Below, one piece after another: positions 23,615 to 34,164 of a stretch of DNA of 64,000 nucleotides (its first letter is position 1; the number at the start of each line of letters is the position of its first letter). The position numbers were made by a program, and so were the translations under genes. The notes under the pieces are model-generated. The model made no database searches, was not told where the DNA came from, and saw only the letters and a list, made by a program, of their open reading frames with translations. Source of the DNA: Populus alba (Eukaryota > Streptophyta > Magnoliopsida > Malpighiales > Salicaceae); NCBI RefSeq assembly GCF_005239225.2, contig NC_133299.1, positions 10,978,967 to 11,042,966 on the forward strand, read 5' to 3'.

Positions 23615-26600
23615 CATCTTAAAAGGAAAACAAGATCCTGTAAGAACTAACCTTCAGATTTGCCATCTTATGACTCCTTAAACAGCCAACATGAAATTCT
23701 TTCTCACACTGGCACAGATCATAAATAAATAATAAGCGTACCAACCTCTAAGCAAATTCAAGCAACAATGAATTAAAAATGTAACTCCATGTCCACATAG
23801 AGGAAACAGAAGAATAAGATGACATGAAAAAGAGGAAAGCGCACCTAATCAACAAGTGAGCATCAAGTTAATTATATAGATGCATGCACTATTGACACAA
23901 AAGAACTTCCCCATCTAAATCACTCAATTTCAATTACAACAAAAAAGAAGACATGAACAACTTTGAAAATTACCTGATCACAAAGTATAATTGTGCGTGG
24001 ACCAAATCCAGATCTCATAAAATCATAACCTCTGCATAAAACAAATACTAAAGATATATCAAGCCACAGCTAAGTCCAAAGGGATTAAAAGACCAAAAAC
24101 CATATTTATAGCGACAACTTTTCATTACAAAATGCGTGACATGGGTCATGAGTTGTAACAAAGTAAATAAGCTCAACTATTCCAGTTTATCAGTGTAGCT
24201 ATGACCTGCATAATGCGCATCCTGTAAGTTCAGCCTTCTACATTTTTGACAATACGAAAGCATCTCTTAGTTATCTGTTCTACAGAATCAATTTCTGAAA
24301 CCCTTCCAGCTGCGAAAGCATTTGCATTATGCTCAACATACGTTTCCCTTTGGAACGTATTCTGGCAATGCTGGCAATACCAATTGCCACTGGGAACAGT
24401 TGATAGAGAAGCACATCCTACAAAGGCAATAAAATTGTGCAGTCAGGAAATCATCTAGAGTTACATAGTCTTATGAGATAAAGATGAATTGACCATAAAT
24501 AAATCGATAATTTGTTAATTTCAAAAAGCATAAACACACAAATGCTGAGTAGTGATTGTAATGGCTCACATATCATGCTTAAAGAACAATATATAATGCA
24601 ATGAAACCAGGCATACTTATTGGAGCCGCTAATTTCTCACAACAACATAAAAGTCATGGAAGATCTTTCTTTTAACCAAGCTCAAAAAAAGGAACAAGTA
24701 CTTGCTGGGAAATATATGTTTTCAACCCCAGTCATGGTATTAAAAACACTTTGACACAGCACACAAAAATTCATGGAAGGTGTACAAATGAAAATGCTAC
24801 AAAGCTTGGTACGAGTATGCCTAGCAAGTTGTCATCTCAGTTCTCAGCTGCCCAAAGTCCAAACAGTGACTCATCAAAGAAGATTAATAACAAAGGACAT
24901 CAGAATTTGAACATTAAACTTCAATTTACAGGACTTTAAATGGACCATCATTCTCGAGAGATGAGGGACTCATAACACTGTTAATTTTTTGTGCCTTAAC
25001 TATTTAGTGAATACAAGCAAGCATTTCATAGGACAAGAAAATTAAAATATACAGAAATTTCTCATGTTGGAGCTACAATAAGGACAGAAAAACCTACAAT
25101 CAATTGGACAGCCTTTGAATCCACAAAGAAATTGGGGTTCTTAAGGTCCACAAGAGCAAACAATTTTGTGGAATAGCAAATTCTCAAATATCATTCATCT
25201 ATGTTCATTTTTTCTTGAATCCACAAGTGCAAAGAAACAAGAGGAGATTCCATTCAAAGACAAACTTGAATTCTCAAATGATAAAATGACCTTCAATATA
25301 GGAATGCATTACTGTGCTTTATATTGGAAGGCAAGAAAGTGCTAAAAGAATCTTATCAAAAATAGGAAATGAACTAATACTCTTAATTAATAATAACTAT
25401 TAATATTAATTAAGCTAATTTTCTATAAAACATTAAAATCATACACGAATATACTAATTAAAATACTTATATGATTCAAAATTAATTCATGAGGCACTGT
25501 TAGCATTGCATTAATTGACCTGTCAAAAGAAAACTAATGCAGAAGATCAAAAATTCGACCAAACCAGAGATAGGAGAGGGCTGTGTCCAGAAGCAGCTTT
25601 TAAGTTTCTTGTAGGTACCAATTTGATTAGTTAATCAGCAATTTAAAAGTTTTACTTTTCTTATAACCTTTAGAATTTATGTTCACCTTTATGGAAGGCC
25701 CTTGGGCATCCATCACAAATCAGAAGATCCCCACCATCTGCACAAATGATGCAGAGGTCATCATTATCCTGAGAAGAATACTTCCGACTTTTTGAGAGAG
25801 AAATTGCCAAGTCATGGAGCGATACGCCATTAGATGTGTAAATACATGCATAGCTGTGGGGTAAAAACAAGAAATCATGAAATTTTGTGAAGAGAAAAAT
25901 AGCTCAAAATATAAAGGCAAGTCACATCTAATGAAAAAGAAGACTTACGGTTTTTTGCGAGTAGCCCAACCTGCATGAGCTTTGAATGTTGAGGGGCTGA
26001 CCTGCACGTTAGTCATAAACCATAGGTCCTTGACAATATGTCTGACAGATGATAAAGGAGTCGAGAAGTTTACCCAATAAGAACTACCTCACAATTGCAG
26101 CAATGACAAAGTATTCCAAAGCCCATTTTATACCCGCCTAGCAATTTCTGTGCAGAAGAATTTATATTATTTACTATAAACAATAAGAAAGTAAAAGGAT
26201 AAGAATATGTGATACTAATCACCTGCCCACGAGCATAGTATGCTAGTTCAGTTCCATCAGGTAATCCACCTTCCTCAAAAACCAATCTATGCAACCGCTG
26301 ATCTCTTGAGAAAATAAGATACCAAGGGCCATATTAGTAGCAATAACAGAAGACATAAAACACTGCTATGAGAAGAAACATTCAAGCCGAAAGTAAAGAA
26401 GGAAAGGAGAGAATAAGAGGGGAAAAAGAAAGAAGAAACCAACTTTGTTGTTATTTTCCACTGATATGTCTTATGTGAAGAGATGCCTGGTGTTGCATTT
26501 TTGAAGGACTTGGACAATAAAACTGACTTTGATATCCTGAAAAAGGACAAAAAGGAAATGAGTAAGCATATTTTTTAATGAAGACCATATCACATCACAA

Positions 26601-26835
26601 CTACGCTTCTATGTTTCATGCAATTTAATAACCAAAACTATTTACTAGCCAGAAAGAGGAGAAAGCATGACTACACCAAACAGAATATCAACAAGATAAA
26701 AATGAAACAAACCTTGGTGAGATCTTCTTATACTTCCTTTTTCGTGGAGAGAGATGTACTGAAGCAACTTTGGATGGTTTTGCAGTCAGATCTGGTTCTT
26801 CTGGTCTGAATTTATGCAGATTAAACATGTGTAAG
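23615..26835 (-). repeat. 3.2-kb tandem unit 4
   Basis: 3221 bp. PHD1 exon at 25687-25853, next exon at 24206-24417 with the shared extra G; the TDBD exon is intact. A private base change (GCGTGAC for GTGTGAC) lies near 24135. This is the first complete unit met in the direction of transcription. Confidence 0.95.
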
Positions 26836-27938
26836 CATCTTAAAAGGAAAACAAGATCCTGTAAGAACTAACCTTCAGATTTGCCATCTTATGACTCCTT
26901 AAACAGCCAACATGAAATTCTTTCTCACACTGGCACAGATCATAAATAAATAATAAGCGTACCAACCTCTAAGCAAATTCAAGCAACAATGAATTAAAAA
27001 TGTAACTCCATGTCCACATAGAGGAAACAGAAGAATAAGATGACATGAAAAAGAGGAAAGCGCACCTAATCAACAAGTGAGCATCAAGTTAATTATATAG
27101 ATGCATGCACTATTGACACAAAAGAACTTCCCCATCTAAATCACTCAATTTCAATTACAACAAAAAAGAAGACATGAACAACTTTGAAAATTACCTGATC
27201 ACAAAGTATAATTGTGCGTGGACCAAATCCAGATCTCATAAAATCATAACCTCTGCATAAAACAAATACTAAAGATATATCAAGCCACAGCTAAGTCCAA
27301 AGGGATTAAAAGACCAAAAACCATATTTATAGCGACAACTTTTCATTACAAAATGTGTGACATGGGTCATGAGTTGTAACAAAGTAAATAAGCTCAACTA
27401 TTCCAGTTTATCAGTGTAGCTATGACCTGCATAATGCGCATCCTGTAAGTTCAGCCTTCTACATTTTTGACAATACGAAAGCATCTCTTAGTTATCTGTT
27501 CTACAGAATCAATTTCTGAAACCCTTCCAGCTGCGAAAGCATTTGCATTATGCTCAACATACGTTTCCCTTTGGAACGTATTCTGGCAATGCTGGCAATA
27601 CCAATTGCCACTGGGAACAGTTGATAGAGAAGCACATCCTACAAAGGCAATAAAATTGTGCAGTCAGGAAATCATCTAGAGTTACATAGTCTTATGAGAT
27701 AAAGATGAATTGACCATAAATAAATCGATAATTTGTTAATTTCAAAAAGCATAAACACACAAATGCTGAGTAGTGATTGTAATGGCTCACATATCATGCT
27801 TAAAGAACAATATATAATGCAATGAAACCAGGCATACTTATTGGAGCCGCTAATTTCTCACAACAACTTTGGATGGTTTTGCAGTCAAATCTGGTTCTTC
27901 TGGTCTGAATTTATGCAGATTAAACATGTGTAAGCATC
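26836..27938 (-). repeat. Tandem unit 5, internally deleted
   Basis: About 1.03 kb from the unit's left side is present, including the 27427-27638 exon with the shared extra G. The sequence then jumps at about 27861-27867 to the middle of the 93-base exon and runs to the ancestral right edge at about 27938. Roughly 2.1-2.2 kb is missing, including the TDBD and first PHD1 exons. The junction shows a CAAC shared by both parent sequences. Beyond 27938 the flank (CATCTACAAAAAAGG) is unique. Confidence 0.9.
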
Positions 27939-28141
27939 TACAAAAAAGGCACATGGCAAACTGCCAACTAAAGCATAAACTGAATGCCACTTAAGAGTAC
28001 AACCTAAAATGTTGTGGAACAGGTGGCTTTTTGATGTAACCATAAAGATTATGAACTTGCCCAAAGAGGAAAATTAAACCCTAAGCCGGAACACAATATC
28101 ATAATAAGCAATACAACAGCAAGATAAAATAGGATACTGAC

Positions 28142-28216
28142 TTTGATGTAATCTTGGATTGAATTCTTGAGGACACTCGCACTGGAGCGCTTTTGTTCAA
28201 ATCTGTTTTTGAAGAC
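28142..28216 (-). pseudogene. PHD-gene exon, basic linker
   Basis: A 75-base exon between acceptor 28217-28218 and donor 28140-28141, reading SSKTDLNKSAPVRVSSRIQS then KITSK. It has the same phase class as the 93-base exons and a similar Ser/Arg/Lys-rich character, suggesting old exon duplication in the linker ahead of the TDBD. Confidence 0.65.
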
Positions 28217-28451
28217 CTGAAATCACAAAGATACGAATCTTATACACAAGGGAAAGAATAGCTAGAGCAGAACAAGGAACACAGAGTACAACATCAGAAC
28301 AAGATGATAATTAAAATACATCAGCATGTTTCCACATGCTTTGAAAACAATAACTAAAAAGTTGCTTAGCAGTTCAAAGCAAGAAGTTAAACATCAGCAT
28401 TAATATGCTACACTGCAAACAATAAACAAGACAAAAAAAAAGGATACTGAC

Positions 28452-28544
28452 TTTCTTTTTTTCTTCCGTAGAGTATTATATTGTGAGGAAGTAGACAATG
28501 AAGCAGGTTTGAAGTACTCCAAGGCCAAAACTTGTTCTGGTGAG
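28452..28544 (-). pseudogene. PHD-gene exon, basic linker (93 bases)
   Basis: Reads SPEQVLALEYFKPASLSTSS then QYNTLRKKKRK, with GT/AG borders. Its first part (SPEQVLA) has been copied twice more downstream of the acceptor side in the ~439-bp tandem repeat; those copies diverge after seven residues and are not complete exons. Confidence 0.7.
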
Positions 28545-29824
28545 CTGAAATAACACAGATTGTACTAAATACAAAATAACCATCTAAAAAGCAAACCTTA
28601 TTTGATAATACATACAGAGAAATAAAATTTTAAAAAATAAAAATAGAAAAAGCTGAAGCCATTTACTGTATTAATGGCACTTGTCAGACGAGATGTATAA
28701 TAAATGCTTTTCATGCATGGCATCACATGTGGATTCTTTTAGAATCTTCTCCTAATATGTTTTGCTGAGTCCTATTTGAACACAATTAGCCAAGCTTAGC
28801 TCATGATACATTCATGGTATATCAATGCACTTGAAATATTATGAAACAAGCAAAGCTAATTTATGTATTAATTTATCCACTGGAAAAGATATCTAATTAG
28901 CATGTCAACTTGAACATCAGTTACGATGGTAAGCTGAAGAAAAAGCAAACCATATTAGGACGCCAAAACTTGTTCTGGTGAGCTGAAATAACACAGATTG
29001 TACTAAATACAAAATAACCATCTAAAAAGCAAACCTTATTTGATAATACACACAGAGAAATAAAATTTTAAAAAATAAAAATAGAAAAAGCTGAAGCCAT
29101 TTACTGTATTAATGGCACTTGTCAGACGAGATGTATATAATAAATGCTTTTCATGCATGGCATCACATGTGGATTCTTTTAGAATCTTCTCCTAATATGT
29201 TTTGCTGAGTCCTATTTGAACACAATTAGCCAAGCTTAGCTCATGATACATTCATGGTATATCAATGCACTTGAAATATTATGAAACAAGCAAAGCTAAT
29301 TTATGTATTAATTTATCCACTGGAAAAGATATCTAATTAGCATGTCAACTTGAACATCAGTTACGATGGTAAGCTGAAGAAAAAGCAAACCATATTAGGA
29401 GGCCAAAACTTGTTCTGGTGAGCTGAAATAACACAGATTGTACTAAATACAAAATAACCATCTAAAAAGCAAACCTTATTTGATAATACACACAGAGAAA
29501 TAAAATTTTAAAAAATAAAAATAGAAAAAGCTGAAGCCATTTACTGTATTAATGGCACTTGTCAGACGAGATGTATAATAAATGCTTTTCATGCATGGCA
29601 TCACATGTGGATTCTTTTAGAATCTTCTCCTAATATGTTTTGCTGAGTCCTATTTGAACACAATTAGCCAAGCTTAGCTCATGATACATTCATGGTATAT
29701 CAATGCACTTGAAATATTATGAAACAAGCAAAGCTAATTTATGTATTAATTTATCCACTGGAAAAGATATCTAATTAGCATGTCAACTTGAACATCAGTT
29801 ACGATGGTAAGCTGAAGAAAAAGC
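28524..29824. repeat. Three tandem copies of a ~439-bp intronic unit
   Basis: The sequence GCCAAAACTTGTTCTGGTGA recurs at 28524, 28962 and 29402 (periods 438 and 440, the latter from an extra TA). The copies are almost identical. They lie in the large intron of the PHD gene and carry a fragment of the 28452-28544 exon. Confidence 0.9.
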
Positions 29825-30515
29825 CAACCAGAAGCAATCAGCCATCTAAAATCATTTGCAAGGAAAGCAGCTGGTAATCATATTTCACCAGCAATTACCC
29901 ATGTGCAAAAAATACAACTTCAGCACGTTTTAATGTTCTAGAGAAAAAGCTAAATTCCCTATGATAGTAGATCAAGCCTGACAAAAAGATGCACCACTTG
30001 TATTAATAAAAGAGATAAAACACAGAATTGGTGCAAGACTTTTCATACATGCATGGCATGACATGGGGATTCTTTAAGAATCTTCTCCTAATATGTTTTG
30101 TTGAGTCCTTTTCAAACACAATTAGCCAAGCTGAGCTCATGATTATTAGACCTGGACATTCATGGTATATCAATGCACTTGAAATATTATGAAACAAGCA
30201 AAGCTAATTTATATATTAATTTATCCACTGGAAAAGACATCTAAATAGCATGTCAACTTGAACATCAGTTATGATGGTAAGCTGAAGAAAACGCCAACCA
30301 AAAGCAATCAACCATCTAAAACCAATTGTAAGGCAAGCAGCCAGTGAGCATATTTCACCAGCAATCACCCCATGTGCAAAAATACAGCTTCAGCACATTT
30401 TAATGTTCTCTAGAAAAAGCTATACTCCCTTCAATAGTAGCTCAAGTCTGACCAAAAGATGCACTGTTTGTGTTAATAGAAAAGATAAAACACAGGATTG
30501 GTGTAAAACATTAAA
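29580..30515. repeat. Older diverged tandem duplication, period ~459
   Basis: Sequence from about 29590 (CATGCATGGCATCACATG) returns in diverged form at about 30049 (CATGCATGGCATGACATG). Similarity continues to about 30515 with many substitutions and small indels, so this duplication is clearly older than the neighbouring ~439-bp array. Confidence 0.75.
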
Positions 30516-30656
30516 ACATTCACAAATATTTTTCAATAATAAGCACGAAAATTAGGTCTCGTCAGTATGCTGGGAAGGTATCATGGCATCATACCAAAGT
30601 CTTGGAAATGGGGTCCTACACCAAGGATTTTGAAGGTGAGGGAAGGCTACCTTGTA

Positions 30657-30710
30657 ACCAATGTTGTCGAAGGCAAAAGGCGCCAAGCCTGTAAAATGCC
30701 CGAGGGGTTA
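30657..30710 (+). mobile_element. Truncated copy of the 160-bp MITE-like element
   Basis: The segment (ATGTTGTCGAAGGC, then GCCAAGCCTGTAAAATGC) matches the left part of the element at 30921-31080 but lacks its right half. Confidence 0.5.
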
Positions 30711-30920
30711 AGTGCATGCTCGAATAAACCAAGGAGAAATGCTATAAATTAACAAAAAATAATATATGTATAATATTATATTATATTATAATATATAAAT
30801 CTAAAATATATATCTTCCCAATTAAGATTAGATCATTAGAAAATATAAAATACCGTAACATAGTCATATAAAATTATATTTTTCACCCTTAAAACAAAAT
30901 AAGAAAATTTAAAGTAATAA

Positions 30921-31080
30921 CAGTGTTGTCAAAGGCCAAACCTGTAAAATGCACGAGGTGCTAGGCGCTCGCCTAGGCAGCGCTTCATTAAAATTCATTG
31001 CCTGAGGCTAATAAAGGCGACGTGGCCTCACCTTGCCTATAGCGCTTAAGCAAGCACCTAAGCACCTTTTGACAACACTG
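30921..31080. mobile_element. 160-bp MITE-like element with terminal inverted repeats
   Basis: The ends are CAGTGTTGTCAAAGG and its near-complement CCTTTTGACAACACTG. The interior is unusually GC-rich for the region. GTAATA occurs just outside both ends (30914-30919 and 31084-31089), a possible imperfect target duplication; with terminal CAG..CTG this suggests a hAT-type MITE. It sits in an intron of the PHD gene. Confidence 0.65.
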
Positions 31081-31636
31081 CTTGTAATAGAAGCCCAACC
31101 ATAGACATGAACAGGGTAGATGATGCACACTAATCAAAAGATTAACCACCACAATGCTATGAGCATGGCATAAATTTGCAATATGAGTGATATGCCAAAC
31201 TTCACATAAAGCATTTCGATTGAATCGAGCAATGAAGGCAATAAGAAATCTGTTTTAGATTGAGATCACAGTCACGTTTACATGTGCAGGCATTACATGA
31301 CAGTCAAAGCTTAAGTCTGAAATTGTATTATGCAAGGAAGCGGCTGTTTGTACAAGTGAGCCATTTAAAGCATAATAATGATCCTAACATCCATTACATA
31401 TTTGACTTACCAAAATCTGTTGCATGTTTAACATGACATAATAGCAAAATCATTTGTGTAATAGTGACCTTAGATGTTTAAAGTCATAACTTCAAGTATT
31501 GTCAAATTGCCAGCTCTAGCATCCTGATTTTAACCATATAAATACAAGGATCATCTCAAACAGAGTTTATTTACTTATCCCCATCATAAAACAGACAAAT
31601 TTCCACTGATGAAAGCATCTGCAAAATTTCTGAAGG

Positions 31637-32092
31637 GAATGTTTGCATACCCACGCACCCAAAATCAGGAATCAAAAGATCACTCTTCTCTGCAATTAAC
31701 ATAACCAAAAGATATGAAGGCTAAACACAATTTCGCAAGAAGCATGCCAGAGACCCACACATTCCCAAAAGAACTTAATAAGAGATAACAAAGGAAAAAA
31801 AAACAGAAATGAGAGCCTAAAGGAAGAGCGGGCATTAATAAAAACTGGCCAGATGTTATTGTGGGAATGTTTGCATACCCACGCACCCAAAATCAAGAAT
31901 CAAAAGATCACTCTTCTCTGCAATTAACATAACCAAAAGATATGAAGGCAAAACACAAGTTTGCAGGAGGCACGCCAGAGACCCACACATTCCCGAAAGA
32001 ACTTAATAAGAGATAACAAAGGAAAAACGAACAGAAATGAGAGCCTAAAGGAACAGTGTGCCAGCATTAATAAAAACTGGCCAGATGTTATG
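31637..32092. repeat. Tandem duplication, period 228
   Basis: GAATGTTTGCATACCCACGC begins at 31637 and again at 31865, followed by some 200 bases of close similarity with a few substitutions. Intronic in the PHD gene. Confidence 0.85.
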
Positions 32093-32471
32093 GTCTTTAG
32101 ATTTATTATCCAACTAATTAAGATCAAGGATGGCAGGTTTTGACACTTTTTTAAAAGTAGGCATGAAACCATCTAACTTAGGATAATAAGACCAACTGGA
32201 GAAAATTATGTTAGATGATGCATCATATATTCTAAAAAAGACATCTATTAAAAGAAATGAGAGCCTAAAGGAACAGTGTGCCAGCATTAATAAAAACTGT
32301 CCAGATGTTATGGTCTTCAGATTTATAATCCAACTAATTAAGATCAAGGATGGCAGGTTTTGATACTTTTTTAAAAGTAGGCATGAAACCATCTAACTTA
32401 GGATAATAAGACCAATTGGAGAAAATTACATTAGATGATGCATCATATATTCTAAAAAAGACATCTATTAA
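32034..32471. repeat. Tandem duplication, period 220
   Basis: GAAATGAGAGCCTAAAGGAA begins at 32034 and again at 32254, each followed by about 215 nearly identical bases. It overlaps the right end of the 228-bp duplication, so the two events were successive. Confidence 0.88.
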
Positions 32472-32839
32472 AATTTTTCTCTAAGGTGACTCAAACATAC
32501 CATGAAGCATGGACCACTAAAAGCTTTTTATGAACGCCAAGAATAAATTATCCTACTTTCCTTATTGTAGTAAGCAAAATACAAAACATTACAATAAACA
32601 ATAAATCAGAACATCATCATACTGAGCCTAAACTACCAGTTTTAGGGGGAGAAAATAAAGAAAATCAGTAAACCTAGCTCACCAAAGCCCACGAATTACA
32701 TTACTTTCATGAACTTAAACAACCAAATTTCAACAGATTAAAAGAAAATTTGCAATCTTCACCAAAATGCATGAATTAGAAATCAGAAAGTGCAGGAATT
32801 AATAGCTGCAACTGATAACCATTAAAAAAATACACATAC

Positions 32840-32948
32840 CTGGATATTATACTAGATCCAATAGTTAGGGTGGGATAAGATTCCTTTGACTCTGCACATA
32901 AGTTGCATAAAGGCCCTATTTTGCCAACACAAATAGAAGGAAAGATAC
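32840..32948 (-). pseudogene. PHD-gene upstream exon
   Basis: A 109-base exon between acceptor 32949-32950 and donor 32838-32839, reading IFPSICVGKIGPLCNLCAES and then KESYPTLTIGSS. It joins in frame to the preceding exon (CKRC + KG). The Cys pairs CKRC and CNLC could form a small zinc-binding knuckle. Confidence 0.7.
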
Positions 32949-33045
32949 CTACATCATTCAACAACCAAAGGATTCAACATCAAGAAGCTTTGGATATCCT
33001 TTCAATAAGAATTTTAATGAAATGAAAGAAAAGCAAATAGCTCAC

Positions 33046-33250
33046 CTTTGCATCTTTTACAGGTGAAAGTTCTTTCCACTGGCAAACCACTAATGGCACT
33101 TTGAATAGTTGTTTCCAACGAGTCCAAAGGAGCAGCCCTGCATGCATTCAATACATCAAGCAGGCTCTTCCCGTTCTCAAAACATATGTATTGTGCCGCT
33201 CGTCTATATTGTTTGATAGCATGAATCTCAAATTGGGATGGTGGAATAAC
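33046..33250 (-). pseudogene. PHD-gene second exon
   Basis: A 205-base exon reading VIPPSQFEIHAIKQYRRAAQ, then YICFENGKSLLDVLNACRAA and TFTCKRCK. The IPPSQFEIHA...YICFENGKSLLDVL pattern is the TDBD-like segment found near the N-terminus in this family. Donor 33044-33045, acceptor 33251-33252. Confidence 0.75.
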
Positions 33251-33324
33251 CTACATTGGTGACAATACGACAAAAGAAATAAGCAAAAACTGTTAGGCTC
33301 ACCATTCTCACCAAAAACAACTAC

Positions 33325-33750
33325 GGCCATCTCGTTTGCCCCTTTGATCGCCAGAGATCCCTTACTCTCATCTTTAAAAATTCCCTTTTCGACATTATTG
33401 CAATTGATATGCTCTCCAATTACAGTCTTGTTATTAACTTGACGACATTTAAAATTATCATCATTAATCGAAGCATTTATTGCATTTGCTACATCAATTT
33501 TCGATTCATCTAAGCTCTTAATTCTCTTAATATGTCTATCACCATCCTCCGCCGCAATTAATTTATCACAATCATGATTGATGTTGTTGTTGTTGTTTCT
33601 AGTCTTCCTTCCTCGAGTATAGACAATGAAACCATTTACCTTAGTAACTTTGAACCTCTTATTGAGATCATCGTCAGATAGGTGAACACAGGAGGAACTC
33701 GACTGCGTCGTCCGACCGAGTGAACTCACAAAACCTATCTCTCTCTTCAT
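33325..33750 (-). pseudogene. PHD-gene first coding exon
   Basis: The ATG at 33750 (MKREIGFVSSLGRTTQSSSS) opens 142 codons. The protein is polar, with an Asn run and basic patches (KRFKVTK, RGRKTR) that could act as nuclear localisation signals. A GTAGTT donor at 33324 is the only nearby GT that joins the next exon in frame, giving a 74-base intron. The stronger-looking GTGAGA and GTGAGC donors, 13 and 22 bases further along the transcript, would shift the frame. The open frame running on to 33148 reads through this intron. Confidence 0.65.
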
Positions 33751-33951
33751 TCCTGCCAATCGCGAAAATCAAACTGAGGATTAGAAGAACAAAATAAAGC
33801 ATGAAATCTTGAATTATATATTTTGTTCTAGGGTTTCGGGGAGTGGAAGAGAGGAATTGAAAATGGAGAGATGTGAGAAATTAGGATTTTTGAATTTTGG
33901 TTAGGGGTAGGGTTTTATTGAGGGTTGGATTTCGAATTTGTCGATTTTCTA

Positions 33952-33970
33952 GGGGAGGGGAGGGGAGGGG
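33952..33970 (+). promoter_or_regulatory. G-quadruplex-type motif upstream of the PHD gene
   Basis: Four runs of GGGG separated by single A residues, about 200 bases upstream of the ATG at 33750, in the likely promoter/5' UTR region. The G-rich strand is the non-template strand of plus-strand transcription; the coding strand of the PHD gene is C-rich here. Confidence 0.6.
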
Positions 33971-34129
33971 AGAGGAGGTGATGAGCGCAGGGGGAACGGA
34001 GCTGCCAAATGAAGAGGCATTTGTAATTTGCCTTTTATTTCTTTACTTCTTGTATTCCAACGGCAGAGGAAAGCAATAGGCAAAATTGCTTTTTTGCTTT
34101 CTTAAGATTAACCGTAGAAATGGCTAAAA

Positions 34130-34161
34130 TGGCCAACGGCTATTTTTATAGCCGTTGGCCA
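34130..34161. repeat. Perfect 14-bp inverted repeat
   Basis: TGGCCAACGGCTAT pairs with ATAGCCGTTGGCCA across a TTTT loop. It is GC-rich compared with the surrounding AT-rich DNA and could form a stable hairpin. Confidence 0.85.
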
Positions 34162-34164
34162 GCA

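Larger units (their letters stand above)
12034..33750 (-). pseudogene. TDBD-PHD-PHD-GNAT nuclear protein gene (IDM1/ROS4-like), internally amplified and broken
   Basis: Read right to left, exons encode a family-typical protein. Order: an N-terminal low-complexity region (33325-33750), a domain at 33046-33250 and 32840-32948, basic repeat-like exons (28452-28544, 28142-28216), then a Jas/TDBD-like region (KLLGGYKMGFGILCHCCNCE, then SPSTFKAHAGWATRKKP). PHD1 ([19 protein letters not shown]) and PHD2 (IILCDQCEKEFHVGC, then NWFCCMDC) follow, and then the start of a GNAT acetyltransferase (ECFDPIVDSTIGRDLIPLMV, GQDYGGMYCAVLIV, AELPLVPTRNGDHHG). Relatives are nuclear proteins tied to histone acetylation and DNA-methylation control. 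Lesions: one extra G in every copy of the 212-base exon, a 50-bp duplication in the PHD2 exon, a missing G in the 12210-12265 exon, and loss of everything after DHHG at about 12034. The central nine exons are repeated (separate entries). It is a pseudogene in this sequence unless assembly error explains the lesions. Confidence 0.85.

Noticed and set aside
13948..27938. A gene for a giant protein with five PHD modules made from the tandem units
   Set aside because: The phase at unit borders does not match, every unit carries the same frameshift in the 212-base exon, unit 2 has further frameshifts and unit 5 lacks most exons.
33148..33759. 203-codon open frame as a complete protein
   Set aside because: It starts on a TTG and reads through the short intron into the next exon in the wrong frame; the family-like sequence (IPPSQFEIHA...) is in another frame from 33250 leftwards.
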